DNA from: Pseudothioglobus sp905182815 | Lineage (GTDB): Bacteria > Pseudomonadota > Gammaproteobacteria > PS1 > Pseudothioglobaceae | Direction: 5' to 3' | DNA: 64,000 nt | NCBI RefSeq assembly: GCF_048087625.1 | Contig: NZ_CP159805.1 | Coordinates: 1,550,001-1,614,000, forward strand | In this document: piece by piece, positions 1-9,173 of the stretch | Layout of the letters: the number at the start of each line of letters is the position of its first letter | Position numbering within the stretch: the stretch's first letter is position 1 | The notes under the pieces: model-generated | What the model was told of the DNA's origin: nothing | The model's input: the letters and a program-made list of their open reading frames with translations, nothing else | The model's database searches: none | Position numbers and translations under genes: made by a program

Positions 1-75
1 ACTGATTTGGCATTTAAGAGTCTTCACAATGGTACAATGGCCTCAGCTAAGGTTATCCTGAAACCTCATTTTTAA
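1..75 (+). CDS. C-terminal end of a probable zinc-type (MDR) dehydrogenase, partial
   Basis: An open frame runs in from the left edge and stops with TAA at 73-75, giving 24 residues that end in KVILKPHF. The pattern of a small helix (AFKSLHNG) followed by a K-V-I-L strand resembles the end of medium-chain zinc alcohol/polyol dehydrogenases, but so short a piece cannot prove the family. The GntR regulator starts 15 bases after the stop on the same strand, so the two are probably co-transcribed. Confidence 0.4.
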   Translation, partial: TDLAFKSLHNGTMASAKVILKPHF

Positions 76-90
76 CAACTTACACATTTT

Positions 91-864
91 ATGAGTATTA
101 CTGATCTCCAATTTAACATAGATAGGGACAGTAAGACTCCTATGTGGCTCCAAATAAGGAATGAGTTATTTAATTGCCTTTACCGTGATGAGTTAAGGCC
201 AGGCCAACTAATTCCAAATGAGAAAACACTTGTTGAGCTATTTAATGTTTCAATTGGAACGGTTAGAAAGGCAGTAGGTGCATTAGAAAAAGAAGGCTTC
301 CTTATTCGAAAACAGGGTTTAGGAACTTTTGTCTTTCAGCATGATAAAAGCACTTTCCATTTTGCGTATTTTCATTTTGCATTAAATGGAACTGATGAGA
401 TATCCTACCCAGATGTAGAGTTCATTTCTTTTGAAACAAAAAAAGCCACTAAATATGAAGCAAAAATATTAAATATTTCTCCTGGGAGTAATGTTTATCA
501 AATATTTAATAAGCTAGGTATCAACAAAAAAAATTATATTGTTGATAGAATAGTCATCTCTCAAGCTAAATTTCCAATGCTAACTGAAGAGATTTTTAAA
601 AACCGAGCTAATACAATATACAACCTATATCAAAATAAATTCAACATATTTATAACAAACTGCTCAGAGAAATTAAAAGCAACTTCTGCAGATAAAACAG
701 TATCCGCTCTTCTCAATGTTAAGTTGGATTCGCCCATTCTTCGGATAGAGAGAATCGGTCAAACATATCATAACGAGACTATTGAGCTAAGAATATCATT
801 CGTTCATACCGATGACATCGACTACGTCAATACGCAAAACAGCACTTTCGGCGACACGTTCTAA
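91..864 (+). CDS. GntR-family transcriptional regulator (HutC type, UTRA domain)
   Basis: This 257-residue protein has a winged helix at about residues 15-85, including TPMWLQIRNEL, the segment LRPGQLIPNEKTLVE and a recognition helix in VSIGTVRKAVGALEKEG. A UTRA-like ligand domain follows to the C-terminus, where RIERIGQTY...ELRISF is typical. HutC-type regulators usually repress a nearby transport or catabolic operon and are released by a small-molecule effector. The nearest candidate is the convergent TRAP transporter, whose dctP promoter carries a palindromic GTATAC element shared with the ABC sugar-binding gene. That link is inference. No clear ribosome binding site precedes the ATG. Confidence 0.85.
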   Translation: MSITDLQFNIDRDSKTPMWLQIRNELFNCLYRDELRPGQLIPNEKTLVELFNVSIGTVRKAVGALEKEGFLIRKQGLGTFVFQHDKSTFHFAYFHFALNGTDEISYPDVEFISFETKKATKYEAKILNISPGSNVYQIFNKLGINKKNYIVDRIVISQAKFPMLTEEIFKNRANTIYNLYQNKFNIFITNCSEKLKATSADKTVSALLNVKLDSPILRIERIGQTYHNETIELRISFVHTDDIDYVNTQNSTFGDTF

Positions 865-881
865 GAAGAAGGAAGTCCGCA

Positions 882-902
882 ATACATAAATATTTTATGT
901 AT
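882..902. terminator. AT-rich inverted repeat between convergent genes, possible weak terminator
   Basis: A perfect 9-bp inverted repeat (ATACATAAA / TTTATGTAT, 3-base loop) lies between the ends of the GntR gene and dctM. It has a single G-C pair per arm and no long T-run, so its strength as an intrinsic terminator is doubtful. Confidence 0.3.
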
Positions 903-939
903 CAAAATTTTAGGTGCATACAATTCTATAGAGCTCTAA

Positions 940-2256
940 TTACCCATAAAGGTATGTTGGTAGCCATAGAACAATTTGTGGGAATATAATAATTAATGCT
1001 AATCCAACAACCTGAATAGCCATAAATTGCATCATGCCTTTATAGATGTCTGATAAGTCCCATTCTGGCGCCACCCCCTTGAGAAAGTAGGCAGACAATG
1101 CAACAGGCGGCGAAAGCCAAGCAGTCTGAAGATTGACAGCCACAAGGATTCCAAACCAAGTTAAGTTAAATCCTAATTGCTCAATTAGAGGCAAAACAAT
1201 TGGAATAATAATTAGTACAATTGGTACCCACTCTAATGGCCACGCTAATAAAAATATTAAGGCCATAACTATCAACAATATAGCTGTTGGTGGAAGATCA
1301 AGCAGCATTAATGCCTCAGTAATCATTGTTGGCGTTCCTAGTCGGGAAAAAACTGAGCCAAAGAAGTTTGAAGCACAAACTAAAATCATAATTAACGTTG
1401 TAATTTCAAGAGTCTTTAGTAAAGCCTCTTGAAAAACTTTAAAATTTAATTTTCGGTAGGCAAGTGTTAAAAATATCGCACCCACTGCTCCCATTGCAGC
1501 ACCTTCTGTAGGTGTTGCTAGGCCAGCCAATATACTTCCTAAGGATGAGCCAACTAAAAGAACAGGCGGAACAAGGCCTTTAAAAAACTCAATCCACACC
1601 TCTCTCATAGAGTCAGGAATTAAATCTTCAGGAACAACTGGGCCCAATGATGGATTTAAGTGACATCTAATAAGCGTATAGCCTGTATAGAGAGCTGCCA
1701 ACATTAAACCAGGCATAATTGCAGCAGCAAATAAATCGGTTACTGGAACATTTAGAATAGGTCCCATAACAACTAACATAATACTTGGCGGTATCAATAT
1801 ACCTAGAGTACCACCAGCAGTAATTGTACCTGCCGCCAACTGAACATCATAGCCAGCTCTATTCATCGTCTTAGCTGACATAATTCCTAAAATCGTAACT
1901 GATGCTCCCACAATTCCTGTTGCAGCTCCAAAGATTACTGAAACAAAAAGAACGGCTACAAATAAAGAGCCTTTAGTTCTAGCAAGAGCCATCTGAACTG
2001 ATGAAAATAATCTTTCCATCAAGTTGGCTTTCTCCATGAGAATTCCCATAAAGGTAAATAGTGGGATTGCTGCAAGGGTTTGCTCAAGCATACTTCCAGA
2101 AAACTGGAAGGTCATTAAGTAAAAAACAAGATCTCCAAAGCCTAAATAGCCAAAGAAAACTCCTAAGAAAATTAGTGTAAATGAAATTGGGAAGCCAATA
2201 AAAATGGCAAATAGCATTGTTAAAATTAATAATATGCCTAGCACTTCTGGAGTCAT
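940..2256 (-). CDS. dctM: TRAP transporter large permease, DctM family
   Basis: This is the 12-TM-type ion-coupled permease of a tripartite (TRAP) uptake system in the inner membrane, about 438 residues and almost entirely hydrophobic. Family-typical stretches are GFPISFTLIFLG near the N-terminus, GIVGASVTILGIMSAKTM and TITAGGTLGILIPPSIMLV in the middle, and ATPTEGAAMGAVGAI. The start at 2256 is chosen because AGGAG (2263-2267) lies six bases upstream and the ATG overlaps the dctQ TGA as ATGA. An ATG at 2262 directly abuts the AGGAG and is less likely. It is translationally coupled to dctQ. Confidence 0.93.
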   Translation of the reverse strand: MTPEVLGILLILTMLFAIFIGFPISFTLIFLGVFFGYLGFGDLVFYLMTFQFSGSMLEQTLAAIPLFTFMGILMEKANLMERLFSSVQMALARTKGSLFVAVLFVSVIFGAATGIVGASVTILGIMSAKTMNRAGYDVQLAAGTITAGGTLGILIPPSIMLVVMGPILNVPVTDLFAAAIMPGLMLAALYTGYTLIRCHLNPSLGPVVPEDLIPDSMREVWIEFFKGLVPPVLLVGSSLGSILAGLATPTEGAAMGAVGAIFLTLAYRKLNFKVFQEALLKTLEITTLIMILVCASNFFGSVFSRLGTPTMITEALMLLDLPPTAILLIVMALIFLLAWPLEWVPIVLIIIPIVLPLIEQLGFNLTWFGILVAVNLQTAWLSPPVALSAYFLKGVAPEWDLSDIYKGMMQFMAIQVVGLALIIIFPQIVLWLPTYLYG

Positions 2257-2861
2257 GGCCATCTCCTATTTTTTACCGCATACACGCACTTAAGTGTCTC
2301 GGAAACTCCTTGAATTATTAGAAGAACAAGGCCTATAAACAAAACACTCTTGATTGGGTACAAAAGAGGCATCCAGGAAGTGTCCATACCTCTTTCCATT
2401 ATCGACCAAGACTTATAAGCATATTTGTAACATGCCCATGAAGCGCCAATCAATCCAGGGAAATAAAATAATATATATAAAGTTAAGTCTATTGTTGCTT
2501 GGGTCTTAACAGACCAATTTCGATACATAAAGTCTGCTCTAATATGAATGCCCTTTGAAAGTGCATAACCAGCACCAAGCATAAACATAGCTCCTGCAAA
2601 CATTCTACTAATATCGTATGCCCACATTGTTGGAGAGCCAAAGAAGTGTCTTCCCACAACCTCAATAAACATGGCAGTGAATACTGGAACAGTAAGCCAA
2701 CATGCTAACTGACCAACTCTGAGACTGAAGAGATCAATACTGAGAATTATTTTTGCCATCAATTTTGGCATATCATCAGGCATCAAACCGTTATATGATC
2801 TACCCTCTGCAATCATTTCATCAGTAATATCTAATTGTCCAATATCTTCCTCTTCCGACAT
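2253..2861 (-). CDS. dctQ: TRAP transporter small permease, DctQ family
   Basis: This 202-residue protein is the small membrane subunit that pairs with DctM. It has an acidic soluble N-terminal extension of about 45 residues and then four hydrophobic segments, at roughly 50-75, 87-105, 122-145 and 165-188. The DctQ-typical stretch RMFAGAMFMLGAGYALSKG followed by IRADF is present. Its stop overlaps the dctM start by four bases. It lies about 200 bases after dctP, with a terminator-like hairpin between, so the permease genes are probably made at a lower level than the binding protein. Confidence 0.9.
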   Translation of the reverse strand: MSEEEDIGQLDITDEMIAEGRSYNGLMPDDMPKLMAKIILSIDLFSLRVGQLACWLTVPVFTAMFIEVVGRHFFGSPTMWAYDISRMFAGAMFMLGAGYALSKGIHIRADFMYRNWSVKTQATIDLTLYILFYFPGLIGASWACYKYAYKSWSIMERGMDTSWMPLLYPIKSVLFIGLVLLIIQGVSETLKCVYAVKNRRWP

Positions 2862-3006
2862 AATATGTACCTAATAATTTTATGAAAAAAATCTTAAACT
2901 ATTCTAACAACACTAAAGAGTTTAAAAAATAAGAACTAGTTTATTAAGGCATTTGCTGGCTCAGGAAAAAGGATAGCCTGAACCAGCTAAGCCGTCTTAC
3001 TTTTAC

Positions 3007-3040
3007 AAAAAAAAGTTGCCAACAGTACTCTGTTGGCAAC
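3007..3040 (-). terminator. Intrinsic terminator after dctP, before dctQM
   Basis: A perfect 11-bp stem (GTTGCCAACAG / CTGTTGGCAAC, loop TACT, 3015-3040) is followed on the minus strand by eight T residues (plus-strand A-run 3007-3014). It lies 27 bases after the dctP stop and before dctQ, so it probably lets only part of transcription reach the permease genes. Confidence 0.85.
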
Positions 3041-3067
3041 TTAGCTTACAAGTCTAACGATGAATCT

Positions 3068-4156
3068 TTACTTTAAAGTCTTCGTAAAAGCTAAACCTAA
3101 CTTAGCGTTAGAAGACTGAGCTCCTGACCAGAAAGGTACAGCTTTTTCAGCAAAATCTCTCTGTGATGCCCATACTTCAGCAAAGAATGCATTTTCATCA
3201 GCATTCTTTTGAAGTTGTGCTTGCGCAGCAGCCATAAACTCTACGAAGTAGTCTTCTGGCGTATCCATTAGAATAACGCCTTGCTCTAGCAAGTCTGCCA
3301 TTGCAATACCGTTTGCATAGATACGATTTGACATAGAGTCAAGTCTTGCTGCTCTTGCAGCAACATGAATAGCATGCTGGTCACGATCAGAGATCTTATC
3401 CCACACATCACCATTAATATACATATCTGCATTCACAACGTTCTGGTGAAGTCCTTGTAAGTAGTAATACTTAAGAACTTTTTGGAAACCAAAGTCTCTG
3501 TCCGGCTCTGGGCAACACCATTCTGCTGCGTCAATTACGCCTTTCTCAAGTGCAGGCAGAATATCACCACCACCCATAGCTACAGCTGCAACACCAATAT
3601 CTTTATAAACTTGACCTGGGAGTCCTGGAGGCGCACGGAATCTTAATTTACGGAAGTCATCCATACTATTGATTGGCTCTTTAAACCAACCCAGCGCTTC
3701 AGGACCAACCGGTTGAAGCATCAAACCAACAACATTTAGGTCCATCTCGTCCCATAGTTGATCGTATAACTCTTTACCACCCGCACTGTGGAACCAAGAA
3801 AGCCATGCGATATTATCAATACCAAGGCCAGCTCCAGCAATTGGTGAGCCAAACAGCATTGCTGCAGGGTGCTTACCAGACCAGTAGTGAGTCCATGCAA
3901 ATCCACCATCAATTAGACCGGCGTCTACAGCATCGATAAGGTCAGCATTAGGAACAACAGAACCACCTGGAAGAACTTCCATTGTTACCCTACCATCAGT
4001 CAAGGCAGCAACATCTTCAGCAAAATCTCTGACATACCCAACTTCACTTCCAGTCGAGTTCAATACAGATTGAATTTTTAAATTGACCGCCATAGCGCTT
4101 GAACTTGCAGTAAGCAATGCTATAGATGTCAAAAGTACAACTTTATTTTTAAACAT
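3068..4156 (-). CDS. dctP: TRAP transporter periplasmic substrate-binding protein, DctP family
   Basis: This 362-residue protein captures the substrate in the periplasm for the DctQM permease. A Sec signal peptide is clear (basic MFKNK, hydrophobic core to about residue 20, cleavage after SSAMA). The central WFKEPINSMDDFRKLRFRA is typical of DctP proteins, where the Arg contacts the ligand carboxylate. The later AEWCCPEPDRDFGF and KYYYLQGLHQ resemble TakP-like 2-oxoacid binders, so an organic acid is the likely ligand, but the exact substrate is not readable. AGGAG lies just upstream of the ATG. It is the first gene of the transporter operon. Confidence 0.92.
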   Translation of the reverse strand: MFKNKVVLLTSIALLTASSSAMAVNLKIQSVLNSTGSEVGYVRDFAEDVAALTDGRVTMEVLPGGSVVPNADLIDAVDAGLIDGGFAWTHYWSGKHPAAMLFGSPIAGAGLGIDNIAWLSWFHSAGGKELYDQLWDEMDLNVVGLMLQPVGPEALGWFKEPINSMDDFRKLRFRAPPGLPGQVYKDIGVAAVAMGGGDILPALEKGVIDAAEWCCPEPDRDFGFQKVLKYYYLQGLHQNVVNADMYINGDVWDKISDRDQHAIHVAARAARLDSMSNRIYANGIAMADLLEQGVILMDTPEDYFVEFMAAAQAQLQKNADENAFFAEVWASQRDFAEKAVPFWSGAQSSNAKLGLAFTKTLK

Positions 4157-4242
4157 AAAATCTCCTAATTTATCTAAATAAATAAAAAACTACTTTGATT
4201 TGCAATAAATATAAAACACACCTAAAGCATTTAATCAAACTT

Positions 4243-4270
4243 GAGTATACATCAATTGATATATATGTTT
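4243..4270 (-). promoter_or_regulatory. Promoter element of dctP, shared with the ABC sugar-binding gene
   Basis: Read on the minus strand, this segment contains AAACATATATAT, six further bases, and then ATGTATACTC. TATACT (4249-4244) is a good -10 box. The same AAACATATAT...ATGTATACTC arrangement recurs at 24514-24539 before the ABC binding-protein gene, with two bases fewer in the spacer. The shared element suggests a common promoter type or a common regulator; GTATAC is palindromic. Confidence 0.5.
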
Positions 4271-4374
4271 ATATTCATTTTAAAAAAAAAGAAGTAAATT
4301 AAGCTATATAATTTATGCAGCAATACAACATCTCAATTCTTCTTATAATTTTAATAATTTACTAGTAATTACCA

Positions 4375-5994
4375 ATGAATGAAAAATATGATTACATTGT
4401 TGTAGGTGCTGGTTCAGCAGGCTGCCTCTTAGCCAATAGACTTTCAGCAAACCCTAATAATAGTGTTTTATTAATTGAAGCTGGCCGCAAGGATGACAAT
4501 CTTTGGCTTCATGTCCCAGTTGGTTATTTTAAAACTATGAATAATCCAAAGTTTGATTGGATGTACAAACTAGAAAAAGATAAAGGACTAAACAATAGAA
4601 GAATAGACTGGCCAAGAGGTAAAGTTCTTGGTGGCTCTAGTGCACTAAATGGATTGTTATATATTCGTGGTGATAGGCATGACTATGATAATTGGAAAGA
4701 TTTAGGTAATAAAGGTTGGGGCTATGATGATGTGCTTCCATACTTTAAAAAGTTCGAATGCCAAGAAAATGGAGAAAATAAATACCATGGAGTTGATGGC
4801 GAATTAAAAGTGTCCAACCTCAGACTTAGAAGAAAAATTGCTGATCTATTCATTAAAGCATCTGAAGAAATAGGCATACCTTACAATCCTGATTGCAATG
4901 GAGAAAAGCAGGAAGGTGTCGGCTATTTTCAGCAAACCTCATTTAAGGGCTTTCGAAAAAGCTCCTACAGGTCATTTCTAAATGGAAAAATCAGAAGTAG
5001 AAAAAATTTAACAATCATCACAAATACTCAGGTTAGTAAACTTGTCTTCTCTGATAAAAAAGTAATAGGCGTTGATTGCATGCAAAGCAATGATCAACCA
5101 GATAAAACTATTAATGCTCACCATGAAGTCATTTTATCTGCTGGCGCAATTAGCTCGCCTCAAATATTACAGTTGTCAGGAATTGGAGATGAAAAAAATC
5201 TAACAAAACTTGGAGTTAAGGTTATTCACGATAACCCTGCAGTAGGTAAAAATCTTCAAGATCATTTACAAGTAAGGATGGTTTTTAAAACAAATACTAG
5301 AACCTTAAATGATGAACTAAATACATGGTGGAAAAAAGCCTTAATTGGAATGCAATATGCACTTTTTAGAACAGGGCCATTAACCCTCAGTGCCAGCCAA
5401 GTTTACATTTTTACTAATACATCCTTAGATGGATCAAGGCCAAATATACAATTTCATATGCAGCCACTAAGCGCAGATAAGCCAGGAGATGGGGTTCATC
5501 CTTTTTCTGCATTTACAATGTCTATTTGTAATCTTAGGCCTCAGAGCAGAGGTGAGGTCACTATAAATTCAAAGAATCCAGAAGATCTTCCTAAAATTAT
5601 TCCAAATTATCTATCCACACAGAGTGATCAAAAAATAGCAATTGAGTCAATAAAGGTGGCCAGAAAAATTGCAAATGCCAGCCCACTTAAGCAACATATT
5701 CTTGATGAGTTTGTTCCTGGAGGCTCATTAGTTTCTGATGAAGATTTACTTGAGGCTGCAAAAAACAATAGCCAGAGTATTTATCACCCAGTTGGAACAT
5801 GCAAGATGGGTAATGATAAAAACAGCGTAGTCGATGACCAGCTTAAAGTATATGGCGTTAAAGGTTTAAGAGTTGTTGATGCTTCGATTATGCCAGAGCT
5901 AGTCTCAGGGAACACTAACGCGCCCACTATGATGATTGCAGAAAAAGCAGCTGAAATGATACTTAGTGACAACAAAGTCAGTTTGACTAAGTAG
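4375..5994 (+). CDS. GMC-family FAD oxidoreductase, choline dehydrogenase-like
   Basis: This 539-residue flavoprotein oxidises an alcohol to an aldehyde. The N-terminal FAD fold is seen as DYIVVGAGSAGCLLANRLS and EAG, with the GMC motif WPRGKVLGGSSALNG near residue 80. The second GMC signature GAISSPQILQLSGIG is at about 255. The C-terminal catalytic region has YHPVGTCKMG and then VVDASIMPELVSGNTNAPT. Overall it resembles BetA, but many paralogues act on other alcohols. No betaine aldehyde dehydrogenase lies beside it. It is divergent from the TRAP operon, which may supply a substrate. The methylated-amine genes at 24.8-28.8 kb would fit choline use, but that is inference. Confidence 0.85.
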   Translation: MNEKYDYIVVGAGSAGCLLANRLSANPNNSVLLIEAGRKDDNLWLHVPVGYFKTMNNPKFDWMYKLEKDKGLNNRRIDWPRGKVLGGSSALNGLLYIRGDRHDYDNWKDLGNKGWGYDDVLPYFKKFECQENGENKYHGVDGELKVSNLRLRRKIADLFIKASEEIGIPYNPDCNGEKQEGVGYFQQTSFKGFRKSSYRSFLNGKIRSRKNLTIITNTQVSKLVFSDKKVIGVDCMQSNDQPDKTINAHHEVILSAGAISSPQILQLSGIGDEKNLTKLGVKVIHDNPAVGKNLQDHLQVRMVFKTNTRTLNDELNTWWKKALIGMQYALFRTGPLTLSASQVYIFTNTSLDGSRPNIQFHMQPLSADKPGDGVHPFSAFTMSICNLRPQSRGEVTINSKNPEDLPKIIPNYLSTQSDQKIAIESIKVARKIANASPLKQHILDEFVPGGSLVSDEDLLEAAKNNSQSIYHPVGTCKMGNDKNSVVDDQLKVYGVKGLRVVDASIMPELVSGNTNAPTMMIAEKAAEMILSDNKVSLTK

Positions 5995-6035
5995 GTGCAT
6001 TTGTGTATTGTTAACCCTATTTTAAATTCAATATA

Positions 6036-7127
6036 ATGCCCTCCTCATTTTCCGATTTTCGTAGAAGCGAATTATTTAAACCAGCAATTATTGTTCCAAC
6101 TGTAATCATGCTGGTTTTTTCAATATTTAATCTGACAGCCCCCTCAGATCCCGCTCGAATTTCATCATCCTTCGAACTAGGTATTATTAATGAAGATGTT
6201 GGCCCTTTCCCATTAATTTCAACAAAGGCCATTAAAGGACTTTCTAAAAGCCTTCCTTTTAGAGTGACTCTTCTTAAAGATTCTGATGCCGCAAAAGATG
6301 CCCTTTTAAAAGGTAAAGTGTCTTCAGTAATTACTTTTCCTGAAGATTTTTCTCAGCTTGCTCTTAGTAATAAAAACCTATCAATCGGAGTATTAAACTC
6401 TCAGCATTTAACAATTGCAGAAACGCAAATAGCCGGTCAGCTCCCAACGATTGTCCAAATTACGCTGTCAAATTTTGTTTCAAATCTGCGTGCCTCAAAG
6501 CTAAATAACAAATCATCCAATTCAGGCATGCTAGTAACTACAAATGTAGAAACAATATTTAAAGCAAAAAGTTTAGCCTCACTCCCTGCTCCCTTTGTAA
6601 TGAGCTTTACAACTTGGATGGCTTCAATGGTTGGAGCAATTCTTTTATTTCTGGGAACGCGTCAAATGGCATTTCTTAACAGGGCTTATGTACGAACTAT
6701 TGTTCCAATTATGACTATGGGATTTGCCAGCTTTGCTTTAGCAACAGTTGTTACATTAACAACACTTCAATGGGAAGTATTTTTAATGGCATGGTTAAGT
6801 GTATGGCTAGTTAGTGTTTGTTTAACTTGGCTATTTCTTGGGATCTTCGAAATTATTGGGCTTTCAGCCTTGCTAATTATTCTTCCTTTAGTTCAGTATC
6901 AATCTGTACTAAGTGGATCAGTTGCGCCCGTAAGCGCAGCGCCTGACTGGCTTGAACGCATTGGAACAGCGGTACCTTTTGATGCTATCGGCGCAGCCTA
7001 TAGGGCTATCATTTTTGGCTCAGATGCAAGCTTGCCATTCATATGGCTATTAAGTGCAGCTCTAATAGGTATTGTCCTCAGCTGGGGATCTGCCATCTTC
7101 AAAGGCCGAATGAGAAGGCGCTGGTAA
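6036..7127 (+). CDS. ABC-2-type membrane protein (YhgE/Pip-like architecture), function unknown
   Basis: This 363-residue protein has one N-terminal membrane segment (about 15-33) and a soluble extracytoplasmic region of about 150 residues. A block of roughly five hydrophobic segments follows from residue 185 to the end, separated by short loops such as QYQSVLSGSVAPVS. The order of one helix, an outer domain and five helices is that of ABC-2 export permeases and YhgE/Pip-type proteins. No ATPase gene is adjacent. No clear ribosome binding site precedes the ATG. It is 41 bases after the GMC oxidoreductase on the same strand. I cannot name a substrate. Confidence 0.5.
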   Translation: MPSSFSDFRRSELFKPAIIVPTVIMLVFSIFNLTAPSDPARISSSFELGIINEDVGPFPLISTKAIKGLSKSLPFRVTLLKDSDAAKDALLKGKVSSVITFPEDFSQLALSNKNLSIGVLNSQHLTIAETQIAGQLPTIVQITLSNFVSNLRASKLNNKSSNSGMLVTTNVETIFKAKSLASLPAPFVMSFTTWMASMVGAILLFLGTRQMAFLNRAYVRTIVPIMTMGFASFALATVVTLTTLQWEVFLMAWLSVWLVSVCLTWLFLGIFEIIGLSALLIILPLVQYQSVLSGSVAPVSAAPDWLERIGTAVPFDAIGAAYRAIIFGSDASLPFIWLLSAALIGIVLSWGSAIFKGRMRRRW

Positions 7128-7140
7128 TAGCTATATACAG

Positions 7141-7971
7141 TTAGTTAGCTAGACTGTTAATATCGGCCTTATACCTTGCAAGTTGTGTGCGTAACTTTTG
7201 GTCTTGCTTATCGTTTCTAGAATTTAATATTGCCACTAATAGATGCTGAATTAAATCAGTATTGAAGGCATATGTCGATTGGTAATTATCAGCAACCAAG
7301 TCATCGCTATGAGTTATCTTTTTCAGCCTTTCTTCCCAGCCTTGTTCTCTTTGAAGGATTAAGCTAAGCTTTTCATTGAATGCTTTTCGACTCTGAATGC
7401 GCTCAGCATCAACCCTCCTCATTTCTTTACTTGTAATTTTTACTAAATCAAGCTGCTCTTTAGTCAGTGAACCCATAAAGCGCCTTAAGTTCTTACGGAG
7501 GCTTTTGTAACTGTCACTTTGATACACCTGATCGTTACGAACTAGCAATTTTTTTTCACTCTGAGTAGTTTTAGTTTTTAAAACTTGAATAAATTTTGTG
7601 ATTTGCTCATCTGATAACTCTCTAGCAAGAGGAGTTGCCCACATGATCATTTGATCCTCTAGACGAAACCAAGACTCTTCAACATTATGAGTAATCAGGG
7701 CAATGCTCTCTAGATCTACCTCATCATTTATAGCCAGCTCTAAGTCACCAATAATTTGTGCATATTTTGGCATTTCTTCCACTCTATGCCACTGAAAAAA
7801 AGGCGTTAAAAGCTCATCTAAGTATTTTTTTTGATCACGATCAAGATCAACATAACTTTGTAGATACCATGGAAAAAGATTATCGAACTGATTATAAATA
7901 AAAGTAATTGAACTGCACCCTCCTAAAAAGAGTACCAAAATTAATGCAGCTTTTTTAAGTGTCTGTTTCAT
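7141..7971 (-). CDS. Lipoprotein of the DUF6279 type
   Basis: This 276-residue protein has a lipoprotein signal peptide: basic MKQTLKK, a hydrophobic core and the lipobox LGGC, with Cys19 as the lipidated residue. The mature part is largely charged and helical, and begins ITFIYNQFDNLFPWYL, followed by DLDRDQKKYLDELL. That opening is the hallmark of DUF6279 lipoproteins of Gammaproteobacteria. No function is established for the family. The Ser after Cys19 gives no inner-membrane retention signal, so the outer membrane is likely. It converges with the ABC-2-like gene and is divergent from aroG. Confidence 0.8.
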   Translation of the reverse strand: MKQTLKKAALILVLFLGGCSSITFIYNQFDNLFPWYLQSYVDLDRDQKKYLDELLTPFFQWHRVEEMPKYAQIIGDLELAINDEVDLESIALITHNVEESWFRLEDQMIMWATPLARELSDEQITKFIQVLKTKTTQSEKKLLVRNDQVYQSDSYKSLRKNLRRFMGSLTKEQLDLVKITSKEMRRVDAERIQSRKAFNEKLSLILQREQGWEERLKKITHSDDLVADNYQSTYAFNTDLIQHLLVAILNSRNDKQDQKLRTQLARYKADINSLAN

Positions 7972-8093
7972 TATTTAAACTAGTTTTCCTAATTATCAAA
8001 AAAATATAATTAACCTAATTTTCCCTATCTATTTAAAAAAAATATAGATCTATGCTTAAATCACTGCTTGACAATAAATAATCGCCAATTTAA

Positions 8094-9164
8094 ATGAGCA
8101 ATAAAATTCACAATAAAAATATTGAAAGCGAAACTGTAATAACCTCGCCTATTGAATTAAAGAAAACTATTCCAGTAAGTGACAAAGGTAAAGAGAACAT
8201 TTTAACTAGCAGAAAAACTGTGGACAACATTTTTTCAGGAAAAGATGAAAGACTGATGGTAATTGTTGGTCCTTGCTCGATTCATGACATTGGAGCTGCC
8301 AAGGAGTACGCCCTTAAACTCAAATCCCTTCAAGAGGAAGTTAAAGAATCAGTCTTCTTAGTCATGAGGGTATATTTTGAAAAACCAAGAACAACGGTTG
8401 GCTGGAAAGGATTAATTAGTGACCCAGATATGGACAATTCACTTGACGTTGAAAAAGGGCTCCGTCAAGGAAGAGAATTTTTAGCATGGCTAGCTGATGA
8501 AGGCATACCCTCTGCAACTGAAGCGCTTAATCCAATCACTCCTCAATATTTAGGTGATCTTATTTCTTGGTGTGCAATTGGAGCAAGAACAACTGAATCT
8601 CAAACTCATCGTGAAATGTCAAGTGGACTCTCTATGACTGTTGGTTTTAAAAATGGTACTGATGGAAATCTTAACATGGCAATCAATGCTATTAAAGCGT
8701 GCTCATCTCCTCAAAGCTTTTTAGGTATTAATGATGAAGGTCAGATTTCAACTTTTAAGGCAATGGGAAATAAATCATCTCACATTATTCTTAGGGGTGG
8801 CATTAAGCCTAATTACTATAAGGATGATGTTATTGAATGTGAAAATCTTCTTAAAGAAAGTGGCCTTGCCGCAAGGATTATGATTGACTGCTCACATGAC
8901 AATTCAAATCAAGATTATAGAAATCAAGGCAAGGTAATTGAAGACATAACTAACCAAATATCTGCTGGAAATAAGTCAATTTTTGGCTTAATGCTAGAGA
9001 GCAATTTATTCTCTGGAAAACAAAAAATATTAGATAACCAAGATCAAATGCAGTATGGAGTATCAGTCACTGACGGATGTATTGACTGGCTAGAGACTTA
9101 TAAAATTATTAAACAACTAGCAAAAAACTATCTTAAAAAATTAATCCTAAGTTCAACAAAATAA
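8094..9164 (+). CDS. aroG: 3-deoxy-7-phosphoheptulonate synthase (DAHP synthase), AroG/F/H type
   Basis: This enzyme joins phosphoenolpyruvate and erythrose 4-phosphate, the first step of the shikimate pathway, in the cytoplasm. At 356 residues it matches the class I enzymes of Escherichia coli (about 350). The signature VGPCSIHD is near residue 58, and RVYFEKPRTTVGWKGLI, GARTTESQTHREM and ILRGG supply the active site. The N-terminal arm that forms the feedback-control site in this class is present. Which aromatic amino acid inhibits it cannot be read safely. The class is clear; the letter G is a best guess. It stands alone, convergent with the end of the inositol operon. Confidence 0.92.
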   Translation: MSNKIHNKNIESETVITSPIELKKTIPVSDKGKENILTSRKTVDNIFSGKDERLMVIVGPCSIHDIGAAKEYALKLKSLQEEVKESVFLVMRVYFEKPRTTVGWKGLISDPDMDNSLDVEKGLRQGREFLAWLADEGIPSATEALNPITPQYLGDLISWCAIGARTTESQTHREMSSGLSMTVGFKNGTDGNLNMAINAIKACSSPQSFLGINDEGQISTFKAMGNKSSHIILRGGIKPNYYKDDVIECENLLKESGLAARIMIDCSHDNSNQDYRNQGKVIEDITNQISAGNKSIFGLMLESNLFSGKQKILDNQDQMQYGVSVTDGCIDWLETYKIIKQLAKNYLKKLILSSTK

Positions 9165-9173
9165 AATAATTTA

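Noticed and set aside
8068..8073. Perfect TTGACA before aroG as a -35 box
   Set aside because: At 17-base spacing the -10 box would overlap the aroG start codon, and the start is fixed by similarity to DAHP synthases. A TATAAT at 8005-8010 is an alternative but lacks a -35.
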